Assembly: GCA_026391755.1 (NCBI GenBank)
Contig: JAPLDN010000287.1
Location: 1-13,289 of the forward strand
Direction of reading: 5' to 3'
DNA from: Bacteroidota bacterium
Lineage (GTDB): Bacteria; Bacteroidota; Bacteroidia; Bacteroidales; FEN-979
DNA: 13,289 nt
This document shows positions 6,108 through 13,289 of this stretch, piece by piece (position 1 is the stretch's first letter; each line of letters opens with the position of its first letter). Under the pieces are notes generated by a model. The model had not been told where the DNA came from. It did not search any database and saw only the letters and a list, made by a program, of their open reading frames with translations. The position numbers and the translations under genes are program-made.

Positions 6108-9100
6108 TCAATCCACCTTTTGGATGGAAATTTTAGTTTTAATTGTTTCTGTCAGCTCAATCTCATCAATGTCATTACCTTCTAAATTTTCAGTAACAGT
6201 AAATGACTGGGCCAGAATTTCGCTGCAAATATAAGAATTATTCTGATTCACGGCCTCATCCATTTCAGGATGTGCCTGTATTTTCACCCTGATTTTATCC
6301 GTTACTTCGAATTTTTTATCCTTTCGGAGGTTTTGGATCCTGTTGACCAACTCCCTTGCAATGCCTTCATTTTTCAATTCAGGGGTAATATTTGTATCCA
6401 GCGCAACAACAAGGGATCCCATTGCCGCTGTATTATATCCGGGGAGATCGTCACTCTGGATCTCGATATCGCCCAGTTCGAAAGTGTATGAATTACCGTT
6501 GGAATATACCCTGGTGCATGTCTTTTCCCTCTCAAAAACAGCTATCTCCGACTGGGTCCATCCTTTCATGTCCTCGGCTATCATCTTCATGTCCTTCCCA
6601 CATTTCGGCCCGAGTTTTTTGAAATCGGGTTTGATCTTTTTGGATAAGATACCCTCCGTATCGCTTATATATTCTATCCTTTTCACATTTACTTCTGAAA
6701 GGATCAGGTTTTTTACCGATTCAATCTGTTCTTTAAGTTTTTCATTTAATACAGGGACAAGGATACGGTTCAGCGGCTGTCGAACCCTGATATTAGTTCT
6801 TTTCCTTATCGAGAGTGCCAGGGAGGAGATTTTCTGCGCCATCTCCATCCTTTCTTCAAGATCATTATCGATCATTGACGGGCTGGCGGCAGGAAAATCG
6901 GTAAGATGAACAGAATCGGTCTTTTCTCTGCCGGTTACGGTATTCAAATCGGTAAACAGCTGTTCGGCGAAGAAGGGCGCAATAGGAGCCATGAGCCGTG
7001 ACAGGGTTTCAAGACATGTGTATAGTGTTTGGTATGCGCTGATTTTATCGGAAGAATAATTGCCTTTCCAGAAGCGGCGGCGGCATAAGCGCACATACCA
7101 GTTACTCAGGTGTTCATCAACAAAATCGGTGATTGCACGGCCGGCTTTTGTAGGTTCATATTCGGTATAACTTTCATCCACAAAACGGATCAGTGAATTT
7201 AATTCCGACAGTATCCACCGGTCTATTTCAGGTCGTTCATCCGGAGGGATCTCGTCGTCGGAATAACAGAATCCGTCAATATTGGCATAAAGGGCAAAAA
7301 ACGTATAGGTATTATAAAGGGTCCCGAAGAATTTCCGCTGTGTTTCGGTAATACCTTCAATGTCAAACTTCAGGTTATCCCATGGCTGGGAGTTTGTGAT
7401 CAGGTACCAACGCGTAGCATCAGGCCCGAATTTATTGAGTGTCTCAAAAGGATCCACAGCATTCCCCAGGCGTTTCGACATTTTGTTACCGGACTTATCA
7501 AGCACCAGGCCATTGGAGACGCATGTCTTATACGAAACCGAATCAAACAGCATCACGGCGATTGCGTGCAGGGTAAAAAACCAGCCACGGGTCTGGTCGA
7601 CACCTTCGGCAATAAAATCGGCCGGGAAAAAGCTTTCCAGGCTGCGGCTTGTATCGAAAGGATAATGATATTGTGCATACGGCATTGCCCCGGAGTCAAA
7701 CCATACGTCGATAAGATCGGTCTCCCGGCTCATGGGCCGCCCGTCATCGCTGACCAGGATAATATCATCCACAAAGGGGCGATGGAGGTCGAAGGTCTGA
7801 TAATTTGAGTCGGCAAGATTGTCTTCCTGATATGAAGCCAGCGGGTTGGTCTTCATAATTCCGGCATTCATTGATTTTTCAATTTCCTTTTTGAGTTGCA
7901 TTACCGAGCCAATGCAGATCTCCGTCTTACCGTCTTCAGTTCTCCAGATAGGAAGCGGGGTTCCCCAGAACCTTGAACGGCTGAGGTTCCAGTCGACAAG
8001 GTTTTCCAGCCAGTTCCCGAACCTTCCTGTACCTGTTGATTCAGGCTTCCAGTTAATGGTATTGTTGAGGCTGATCATCCTGTCCTTGTATGCAGTAGTG
8101 CGGATAAACCATGAATCAAGCGGATAGTAAAGAACAGGCTTGTCGGTACGCCAGCAATGCGGGTATGAATGTTCGTATTTCTCCGATTTGAATGCCTTGT
8201 TCTCATGTTTGAGTTTGACAATGATATCGATGTCGACAGGTGGGCAATCCTTGTTAGAACAGTCATCATCATATTCGACTTTGACATAGCGGCCGGCAAA
8301 CTCTCCCATCTGTTCAGTGAACCTTCCCTGTTTGTCAACCAGGGTAAGAGATCCCAGTCCATACTGTCTTCCGACCCTGAAGTCGTCCGCCCCGAAACTT
8401 GGTGCTATATGGACAATGCCGGTACCATCCTGAGTAGTAACAAAATCCCCGATTACAACCCTGAATGGATCCCCCTCTTCAGGCTGAGCATAGGGAAGCA
8501 ACTGTTCATAGCGCAGGTTTTCGAAATCCATGCCCTTGTATTCGGCAACAATCCTGAAGGGGATATTCTTCTGGCCTTCATGGTATTCGTCCAGTTCAAT
8601 CTGTGAATTTTTTTCGGGAAGGTATTGGTGAAGAAGGTCCTTCGCCATGATAACAGTCTGTTCCCTGAAAGTATAAGGATTATATGTGCGGATGAGCAGG
8701 TAGGTGATATCCTTCCCAACTGCCAGGCCGGTGTTCGACGGGAGTGTCCAGGGTGTGGTAGTCCATGCCAGGAAATAAACATCACCAAAAAGATCCCTGA
8801 AAAGGAAATCCGATTTTTCGTCCTGTATGACCTTAAACTGGGCAACTATAGTGTTGTCTTTGACGGTTTTATAGGCCCCTGGCTGATTAAGTTCATGGGT
8901 GCTCAGGCCGGTTCCGGCAGCAGGCGAATAGGGCTGTATGGTGTACCCTTTGTAAAGCAGGCCCTTTTCATAGAGTTTACTTAGAAGGAACCAGACCGAT
9001 TCAATGTATTTATTATCATAGGTTATATAAGGATCATCGAGATTGAGCCAATAGCCCATCTGAACCGTAAGTTCATCCCAAAGATCTTTGTATTTCATCA

Positions 9101-9476
9101 CTTCACTCCGGCATTCCTTATTGTAATCTTCAATGGATATTTTCCTGCCGATGTCTTCCTTGGTGATCCCCAGCTTTTTCTCAACACCTATCTCAATTGG
9201 AAGCCCATGAGTGTCCCAACCCGCTTTACGGCTTACATAGAACCCTTTCATGGTCTTATATCTGCAGAAGATATCCTTTATGGTCCGGGCCATAACATGG
9301 TGTATCCCGGGAATGCCGTTTGCTGAAGGCGGCCCTTCATAAAAAATATAAGGGGTCTTGCCCCTGGTAAGTTCCAGGCTTTTTTCAAACGTATTATGTT
9401 CTTTCCAATAGGACTGTATGTCTTTCCCGATTTTTGTCAGGTCGAGGTTCCTGTATTCAGCGTATTTTGTTTTCAT
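6108..9476 (-). CDS. ileS: Isoleucyl-tRNA synthetase, type 2, with GxHH in place of HxGH
   Basis: Charges tRNA-Ile with isoleucine in the cytoplasm. Class I features are clear. An N-terminal KYAEYRNLDL leads into the Rossmann fold with PPSANGIPGIHH (49-60). The CP1 editing domain includes TTPWTLPSN (about 239-247). DVWFDSG precedes the ATP-binding loop KMSKR (665-669), and a long anticodon-binding C-terminal region follows. The 1122-residue length and eukaryote-like layout, without the C-terminal zinc-finger of the E. coli type, identify the type-2 enzyme, which is generally mupirocin-resistant. The signature motif is Gly57-Ile-His59-His60, i.e. the first and third positions of HxGH exchanged. 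ATG at 9476 is preceded by a good -7 element. It leads the ileS / DksA-like / lspA cluster. No T-box is expected in this phylum and none was seen. Confidence 0.97.
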   Translation of the reverse strand: MKTKYAEYRNLDLTKIGKDIQSYWKEHNTFEKSLELTRGKTPYIFYEGPPSANGIPGIHHVMARTIKDIFCRYKTMKGFYVSRKAGWDTHGLPIEIGVEKKLGITKEDIGRKISIEDYNKECRSEVMKYKDLWDELTVQMGYWLNLDDPYITYDNKYIESVWFLLSKLYEKGLLYKGYTIQPYSPAAGTGLSTHELNQPGAYKTVKDNTIVAQFKVIQDEKSDFLFRDLFGDVYFLAWTTTPWTLPSNTGLAVGKDITYLLIRTYNPYTFREQTVIMAKDLLHQYLPEKNSQIELDEYHEGQKNIPFRIVAEYKGMDFENLRYEQLLPYAQPEEGDPFRVVIGDFVTTQDGTGIVHIAPSFGADDFRVGRQYGLGSLTLVDKQGRFTEQMGEFAGRYVKVEYDDDCSNKDCPPVDIDIIVKLKHENKAFKSEKYEHSYPHCWRTDKPVLYYPLDSWFIRTTAYKDRMISLNNTINWKPESTGTGRFGNWLENLVDWNLSRSRFWGTPLPIWRTEDGKTEICIGSVMQLKKEIEKSMNAGIMKTNPLASYQEDNLADSNYQTFDLHRPFVDDIILVSDDGRPMSRETDLIDVWFDSGAMPYAQYHYPFDTSRSLESFFPADFIAEGVDQTRGWFFTLHAIAVMLFDSVSYKTCVSNGLVLDKSGNKMSKRLGNAVDPFETLNKFGPDATRWYLITNSQPWDNLKFDIEGITETQRKFFGTLYNTYTFFALYANIDGFCYSDDEIPPDERPEIDRWILSELNSLIRFVDESYTEYEPTKAGRAITDFVDEHLSNWYVRLCRRRFWKGNYSSDKISAYQTLYTCLETLSRLMAPIAPFFAEQLFTDLNTVTGREKTDSVHLTDFPAASPSMIDNDLEERMEMAQKISSLALSIRKRTNIRVRQPLNRILVPVLNEKLKEQIESVKNLILSEVNVKRIEYISDTEGILSKKIKPDFKKLGPKCGKDMKMIAEDMKGWTQSEIAVFEREKTCTRVYSNGNSYTFELGDIEIQSDDLPGYNTAAMGSLVVALDTNITPELKNEGIARELVNRIQNLRKDKKFEVTDKIRVKIQAHPEMDEAVNQNNSYICSEILAQSFTVTENLEGNDIDEIELTETIKTKISIQKVD

Positions 9477-9493
9477 GCTTTAAAAAAAGTGTG

Positions 9494-9501
9494 CAAAGGT
9501 A
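9494..9501 (-). promoter_or_regulatory. Putative ileS promoter -7 element
   Basis: On the minus strand the sequence is TACCTTTG followed by C, an exact TAnnTTTG match in the form most often seen in Bacteroidota. It lies 17 bases before the ileS ATG, so the leader would be only about ten bases. A clear -33 TTTG is not present at 19-21 bases. Confidence 0.5.
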
Positions 9502-9548
9502 CGTTATTTTGGGGAAAACGTGGTAAAAAAGCAGGAGAAATGATACGG

Positions 9549-9684
9549 GATGCAAGATGAGACGCTGCGCGCCGATGCAGGATGAGGGATGCTGGATAAC
9601 TGGATGACTGGATAACTGGATATCCAGCTATCGGCGCGAAGCGACTTATCAAGCTATCCAGCTATCGGCGCGAAGCGCCTTATC
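9549..9684. repeat. Intergenic repeat island with tandem and palindromic units
   Basis: Most of the 203-base gap between the kinase and ileS is repetitive. GATGCARGATGAG occurs at 9549-9561 and 9574-9586. Four 8-base units CTGGATAA, CTGGATGA, CTGGATAA, CTGGATAT run from 9592 to 9623, ending in the 12-bp palindrome CTGGATATCCAG (9616-9627). A 30-base direct repeat (9621-9650 and 9655-9684, one mismatch) contains ATCGGCGCGAAGCG. A near-inverted copy of that core is at 9563-9576. In the second copy GGCGC-GAA-GCGCC (9667-9679) forms a perfect hairpin directly after the kinase stop codon. The repeat runs five bases into the kinase coding end. It resembles dispersed REP-like intergenic palindromes; copy number in the genome cannot be judged here. 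Confidence 0.8.
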
Positions 9685-10846
9685 CCGGGAAAAGCATCCT
9701 GACTGTAGCCCCGCCTGCAGGGTTATTAAGCACTTCGACTTTGCCGCCATGAGCATCCATAGCCATTTTTGCAAGACAAAGGTCCAGGCCTACATTTTGA
9801 TCAATGTGTTCGCTCCCAAGCCCGAAAAGGGAAAACAGGTTCTTCATGGCCTGTTCGCTGAAACCCGGGCCCTGGTCCGTAATTTCGCAACCCTTATAAC
9901 CATCCTCTGCGATCAGCCTGATTCTGATCTCACCGCCTTCGGGTGAATATTCTATTGCATTCTCTACCACCCCCTGGAAACAGTTTCTTATCAGCTTCTC
10001 GTTACCTTCAACAATAGCATCTGTAAGCAAGGGATCAAGATGGGTATTGATGCCTTTTTTACCTGTTTGTAATATATAATCGTTGAGACAAAACTCCAGT
10101 ATTCTTCCCAGTGAGGCGGGTTTTTTCTGTAACGGCTTCTCCCTGGCAATTAATTCGGTTAGTTGCAGGACCACTGCAAGGAATTTCTCAAGCCTCATCG
10201 AAGAATGCAAGATAAAGTCAACATGCTCCTTTACTTCCGGAGATTCCACTTCATCCTGCAGGATATTTGAAAAGCCCAGGATCGCATTCAGAGGGGTCCG
10301 GAGCTCATGGTTGATCATGTGCAGGAAATCAGTCTTGGCTTTGTCGAGGGACTGTAAGCTGCTGTATGCCTTTTCCAGCTCCTCGTGAGCCGATCTTAAG
10401 GCCTCGGTTCGTTCCTCAACTTTTTGTTCGAGCCAGGAATTGACCTCGAGCAACTGTTGCCGGCTTGATTTAAGCTCAAGATGTGTTCTGACCCTGGCAA
10501 GCAATTCTTCGGGTGAGAACGGCTTTGTTATGTAGTCTACACCTCCGCTGGTGAATGCCTTGTTAAGACTGGCCATATCGGTCTTGGCAGTCAGAAAGAT
10601 CACCGGAACCAGGCTGTGTTCCGACATGCTTTTAATCCTCACACAGGTCTCATAACCATCCATTCCGGGCATCATAATATCAAGAAGGATGAGGTCGTAA
10701 CTTTCAGCTTCAAGTATGTTTATTGCCTCCGGCCCACTGAACGCATAATCGACCTGGTAGTTCTGGGGCGAAAGTAAAGCAGCCAGTACCTTAAGGTTCT
10801 TGGGATTATCATCCACAGCCAGTATTTTATAATTTGAGTTTTCCAT
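9680..10846 (-). CDS. Soluble response-regulator/histidine-kinase protein (REC-HisKA-HATPase)
   Basis: A 388-residue cytoplasmic signalling protein without membrane segments or DNA-binding domain. Residues 7-122 are a receiver domain with acidic pocket D12/D13, phosphoacceptor D56, T86 and K108. A coiled-coil linker spans about 125-170. The HisKA box is HMINHELRTPLNAILGFSNI with phosphoacceptor H180. The HATPase domain shows the N box VVENAIEYSPEG (N296) and G1 box DQGPG (324-328). The G2 box, normally GxGLGL, reads NVGLDL (351-356), with two glycines replaced. The receiver-first layout suggests an input-regulated kinase acting on a partner encoded elsewhere, a type common in Bacteroidota and cyanobacteria. 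No cognate output regulator is adjacent. It is divergent from the nitroreductase gene with a 147-base gap; no clear promoter was found for it. The stop codon abuts the repeat island. Confidence 0.92.
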   Translation of the reverse strand: MENSNYKILAVDDNPKNLKVLAALLSPQNYQVDYAFSGPEAINILEAESYDLILLDIMMPGMDGYETCVRIKSMSEHSLVPVIFLTAKTDMASLNKAFTSGGVDYITKPFSPEELLARVRTHLELKSSRQQLLEVNSWLEQKVEERTEALRSAHEELEKAYSSLQSLDKAKTDFLHMINHELRTPLNAILGFSNILQDEVESPEVKEHVDFILHSSMRLEKFLAVVLQLTELIAREKPLQKKPASLGRILEFCLNDYILQTGKKGINTHLDPLLTDAIVEGNEKLIRNCFQGVVENAIEYSPEGGEIRIRLIAEDGYKGCEITDQGPGFSEQAMKNLFSLFGLGSEHIDQNVGLDLCLAKMAMDAHGGKVEVLNNPAGGATVRMLFPG

Positions 10847-10968
10847 ATCGTAAAAATAAGCCTGTGAATATCGCTCCTTTTAGGGAATATCGTGCTCTTT
10901 GACAGACATTTTTTTGAACAGCTCCCTGTGAAATTATATTCAGGATGTTATGGTGTCGGAGTATTGTC

Positions 10969-10976
10969 TATATTTG
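10969..10976 (+). promoter_or_regulatory. Putative -7 element for the nitroreductase gene
   Basis: TATATTTG is an exact TAnnTTTG match 17 bases before the ATG at 10994. No TTTG is seen 19-21 bases upstream. No comparable element precedes the next two genes, which hints at one transcript for all three. Confidence 0.45.
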
Positions 10977-10993
10977 AGTAATTTTTCTGCAGT

Positions 10994-11527
10994 ATGTCAG
11001 GTCCTTCCGAAATAGTATTGGAAACCATTCTCAAGCGCAGAAGCGTAAGGAATTTTACGGCTCAGATGCTTGACCCCTCTTTGCTGATGACTTTGATGAA
11101 AGCCGCCATGGCAGCGCCATCTGCAAGAAACCGCCAGCCGTGGGTCTTTTTAGCCATTACTGAACGCTCCGTTATGGATTCCCTGGCCGAAGGCCTTCCG
11201 TACACCAAGATGCTTTTTAAAGCCGGTGCTGCTATCGTTGTATGCGGTGATTCAACCATTGAACTGCAGCCGGGGGCAACCGACCTCTGGTACCAGGATG
11301 CGGCTGCAGCCTCTCAGAATATCCTTCTTCAGGCTTATGCCATGGGATTGGGTGCGGTATGGAGCGCCTTATACCCCTATGAAGACCGGAGCGCTCATGT
11401 CAGGAAGATTCTTGACCTTCCTGCGCATATCAGCCCGTTCTCCATAATCCCGCTTGGCTACCCTACAGGAGAGGATCTCCCCAAGGATAAATTTAAGCCT
11501 GAACGAATTCATTGGGAGAAATGGTAA
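10994..11527 (+). CDS. Nitroreductase-family flavoprotein
   Basis: A 177-residue FMN-dependent NAD(P)H oxidoreductase of the nitroreductase superfamily, cytoplasmic and normally dimeric. FMN-phosphate contacts are RRSVRNF (15-21) and PSARNRQPW (42-50), the latter matching the 'SxxNxQPW' pattern. QDAAAASQNILLQAYAMGLGAVW (split here as 101-123) is the conserved helix that follows, and IIPLGYP (151-157) closes the fold. The length suits the short members of the family. The physiological substrate cannot be predicted; members reduce nitroaromatics, quinones or flavins, and some are annotated only by homology. The gene is divergent from the kinase and followed after 63 bases by the PAS protein. 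Confidence 0.9.
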   Translation: MSGPSEIVLETILKRRSVRNFTAQMLDPSLLMTLMKAAMAAPSARNRQPWVFLAITERSVMDSLAEGLPYTKMLFKAGAAIVVCGDSTIELQPGATDLWYQDAAAASQNILLQAYAMGLGAVWSALYPYEDRSAHVRKILDLPAHISPFSIIPLGYPTGEDLPKDKFKPERIHWEKW

Positions 11528-11590
11528 ACCGCCTGCAAATGAAACACTCAGGCAACCTAAACGACAAATGCTTATCTAATTGATTACGAA

Positions 11591-11923
11591 ATGGAATGGA
11601 TTGAAAAACTGGATGGATCGGTTATAGTTACAGACCTTGGCGGAAAAGTGATCTATGCAAATTCAATGGCTGAGCGTACATTCGTCAAACCCGGCGAGCC
11701 TTCCCTGATGGGCCGCGACCTGATGGATTGCCATAACGAGAACTCAAAAAAGATCATCGGCAGGATCATGGATGAGAAGATTAAAAATGTGTATACAATA
11801 GAAAAAAAAGGGAAGAAAAAGATGATTTACCAGACGCCCTGGATTGTCGACGGCGAGTTGAAGGGCCTGGTTGAATTATCCCTGGAAATTCCTTTTGATA
11901 TGCCTCACTTTGTTAGGGAATAG
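11591..11923 (+). CDS. Stand-alone PAS-domain protein
   Basis: A 110-residue protein consisting of a single PAS fold with no attached output domain, signal peptide or membrane segment. The opening DGSVIVTDLGGKVIYANSMA (8-27) is the typical first PAS hairpin, and the end GELKGLVELSLEI (88-100) matches the closing strands. It contains a Cys47-His48 pair in MGRDLMDCHNENS (40-52), at the place where PAS domains linked to DUF438-type proteins carry a similar 'CHPPKS' turn. The pair could bind a metal or cofactor, but this is a guess. It may act as a small sensor or partner for a kinase such as the one upstream. It lies between the nitroreductase and TlpA genes on the same strand. The ATG at 11591 gives the expected N-terminus. 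Confidence 0.82.
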   Translation: MEWIEKLDGSVIVTDLGGKVIYANSMAERTFVKPGEPSLMGRDLMDCHNENSKKIIGRIMDEKIKNVYTIEKKGKKKMIYQTPWIVDGELKGLVELSLEIPFDMPHFVRE

Positions 11924-11939
11924 ATCAATAGTATGAACC

Positions 11940-11956
11940 CCGGGGTAATTCCCCGG
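11940..11956 (+). other. GC-rich hairpin between PAS and TlpA genes
   Basis: CCGGGG-TAATT-CCCCGG forms a perfect 6-bp G/C stem with a 5-base loop, 16 bases after the PAS gene stop. No T tract follows, so it is not a standard terminator; it could be an attenuating or mRNA-stabilising structure. Confidence 0.45.
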
Positions 11957-12009
11957 ACCCGGATTCCGTTCCAAAGAGGCGGAAAGTTGTCCGGAGATAT
12001 GAAAACCGT

Positions 12010-13251
12010 ATGAGAAAAATTATTTGTCTTTTATCACTTATCATAGTACTCTCGGGGGGCTGCATCCGGCACAATGTTCTGAAACAAGGGCCTTACCTGG
12101 GGGTAATCCGGATCGACAGTGCGGAACCCGAGATGGGCCTTCCCTTCAATATGATCTATGCCATGACACCCGACGGACAAAAGGTCATGCAGGTTTCAAA
12201 TGCAGGGGAGGTCATTATGATCAATGAACTTGCACTTTCGGGTGATACGGTATTTATGAAATTTCCTGTTTTTACTTCCGAGATCATCGCAATCATCAGG
12301 CATGATTCCCTTATAGGCAGGTATTATCCGAAAGGAAAGGAAGCCGGCAACTGGTATGCATTTTATGCTATACCGGGTGTGACAGACCGTTTTCCATGGG
12401 CCAAAAAAACCGCTTCTGCAAACCTTACAGGACGTTGGAAGATCACCGAAAATGCAGGCACCCCTGATTCCTCGGTCATGGTTGGTGAATTCGTGCAGGA
12501 CAGCAACCGTATCACAGGAACAATCCTGAATTCCGGGGGTGACTACCGTTATCTGGAGGGGAAAGTCTCAGGGAACAAATTCATGATCTCTGGGATTGAC
12601 GGGGCTCACACCTTGATACTCACGGCCAATATCTCCCCCCAGGGCAAACTGGAAAATGGCCGTTTTATGGGGAGCCCAAGATGGAAGAGCATCTGGACTG
12701 CAGAAAGGAATGAAACCGTCACCCTTCCGAGGATGGATGAAATAGTTAAAGTAAAACCGGATGCCCGCCTGTTCACCTTTAATTTACCTGATATCAATGG
12801 GGATAAAGTTTCGCTTGACGACCCAAAATTCAAAGACAGGGTTATTGTGGTGATGGCAATCGGGACATGGTGCCCCAACTGCCTTGATGAAACTATCTTT
12901 TTCAGGGATATGTACACAAATTACAGGGAAAAAGGCCTTGAGATGGTCGCGCTTTGTTTTGAAGAAAAGACCCTGGAGCTTTCAAAACCCAGGATGGAAC
13001 GCTTTATTAGCCAGACCGGTGCCGGCTACACTTTCCTTTATGCAGGGCCAAGAGGCCACGAATCCCTGCAATCTGTGCTGTTTAACCTGGATGGCCGTAT
13101 GGCCTATCCGACTACCTTGTTTATTGACAGGAAAGGTGTGATCCGTAAAGTTGAAACAGGATTTTCAGGTCCGGGAACCGGACAGCATTACAAGGATTTT
13201 TGCGAAGAAACCACGAAATTTATAGAAACTCTGCTGGGAGAAAACCCTTGA
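12010..13251 (+). CDS. TlpA-type thioredoxin lipoprotein
   Basis: A 413-residue envelope lipoprotein with a C-terminal thiol-disulfide oxidoreductase domain. The signal peptide ends in the lipobox LSGGC with lipidated C18. Residues about 28-235 form two linked beta-rich modules of a kind found in front of TlpA domains in Bacteroidota: an LPFNMIYAM...GDTVFMKFPVF part (44-88) and an LTGRWKI...GEF...GDYRYLEG part (139-184). Thioredoxin-like residues about 250-405 contain the redox motif WCPNC (C288, C291) and the cis-proline P367 in AYPTTLF. The protein probably reduces or isomerises disulfides in the periplasm, or acts in a redox-stress response; the substrate is unknown. It starts 86 bases after the PAS gene with no clear promoter. 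A GGAG at 11993-11996 lies 13 bases before the ATG. Confidence 0.9.
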   Translation: MRKIICLLSLIIVLSGGCIRHNVLKQGPYLGVIRIDSAEPEMGLPFNMIYAMTPDGQKVMQVSNAGEVIMINELALSGDTVFMKFPVFTSEIIAIIRHDSLIGRYYPKGKEAGNWYAFYAIPGVTDRFPWAKKTASANLTGRWKITENAGTPDSSVMVGEFVQDSNRITGTILNSGGDYRYLEGKVSGNKFMISGIDGAHTLILTANISPQGKLENGRFMGSPRWKSIWTAERNETVTLPRMDEIVKVKPDARLFTFNLPDINGDKVSLDDPKFKDRVIVVMAIGTWCPNCLDETIFFRDMYTNYREKGLEMVALCFEEKTLELSKPRMERFISQTGAGYTFLYAGPRGHESLQSVLFNLDGRMAYPTTLFIDRKGVIRKVETGFSGPGTGQHYKDFCEETTKFIETLLGENP

Positions 13252-13264
13252 GAAACGTGAGATG

Positions 13265-13280
13265 GTCGTGATGTCGTGAT
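13265..13280. repeat. Short tandem repeat at window end
   Basis: GTCGTGAT occurs twice head to tail (13265-13272, 13273-13280), 13 bases after the TlpA-type gene. It has the same 8-base period as the CTGGATRA array at 9592-9623 but a different sequence. The window ends 9 bases later, so the full extent cannot be seen. Confidence 0.5.
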
Positions 13281-13289
13281 GATAATCTC

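Noticed and set aside
6343..6909. Open frame of 188 codons on the plus strand inside ileS
   Set aside because: It is antisense to a strongly conserved part of ileS, has no recognisable domain, and looks like a shadow of ileS codon usage. The other long frames inside ileS, atpD, the isomerase and the kinase were dropped for the same reason.
9477..9560. T-box or other riboswitch before ileS
   Set aside because: The likely promoter element leaves a leader of only about ten bases, and no T-box sequence or specifier stem is visible.
9592..9684. Possible CRISPR array
   Set aside because: The repeats have 8-base and 34-base periods with only a 4-base gap between the two long copies. There are no unique spacers and no cas genes.
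11940..11956. Rho-independent terminator after the PAS gene
   Set aside because: The stem is strong but no run of T follows it.
13252..13289. Start of a further gene or mobile element after the TlpA-type gene
   Set aside because: Only 38 bases are visible and they are low-complexity GTCGTGAT-like repeats with no coding signal.

Overview
This is an ordinary chromosomal segment of a member of the Bacteroidota, most like an uncultured Bacteroidales-type lineage. The assignment rests on gene content and signals. There is a stand-alone atpD-atpC pair with a short epsilon subunit and an extended beta subunit, and an ileS / DksA-like / lspA cluster with a type-2 isoleucyl-tRNA synthetase. There are SPII lipoproteins of PKD and TlpA type and an envelope M23 peptidase that appears to be cut short inside a LysM motif. 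Several start regions carry the TAnnTTTG -7 element typical of this phylum. No tRNA, rRNA, insertion sequence, prophage gene or CRISPR array was found.

Layout. (1) Positions 1-2071, + strand: a PpiD/SurA-like periplasmic peptidyl-prolyl isomerase whose first ~30 codons lie outside the window, followed by a strong hairpin terminator. (2) 2144-4266, - strand: atpD, atpC and a small PKD lipoprotein, tightly packed and read toward the same terminator. (3) 4384-5160, + strand: a secreted M23 metallopeptidase. (4) 5109-9476, - strand: ileS, a DksA/TraR-like gene and lspA, a translation and lipoprotein-export cluster. (5) 9477-9679: a repeat-rich intergenic island. (6) 9680-10846, - strand: a soluble receiver-histidine kinase. 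(7) 10994-13251, + strand: a nitroreductase, a single PAS-domain protein and a TlpA-type thioredoxin lipoprotein, possibly co-transcribed. The window ends in another short repeat. No gene-free stretch exceeds 300 bases.

Two observations stand out. First, the convergent M23 and lspA genes are both cut off at the same point, about 5139-5144. The peptidase loses its LysM tail. LspA loses its fourth membrane helix and second catalytic aspartate. This is either a real deletion of the convergent 3' ends or an assembly collapse. Second, the isoleucyl-tRNA synthetase carries Gly-Ile-His-His in place of the class I HxGH signature, the swapped GxHH form that has been linked to mupirocin hyper-resistance in type-2 IleRS.

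Nothing in the window looks like a new defence, mobile or biosynthetic system. Its interest lies in local oddities of otherwise recognisable housekeeping and envelope genes.
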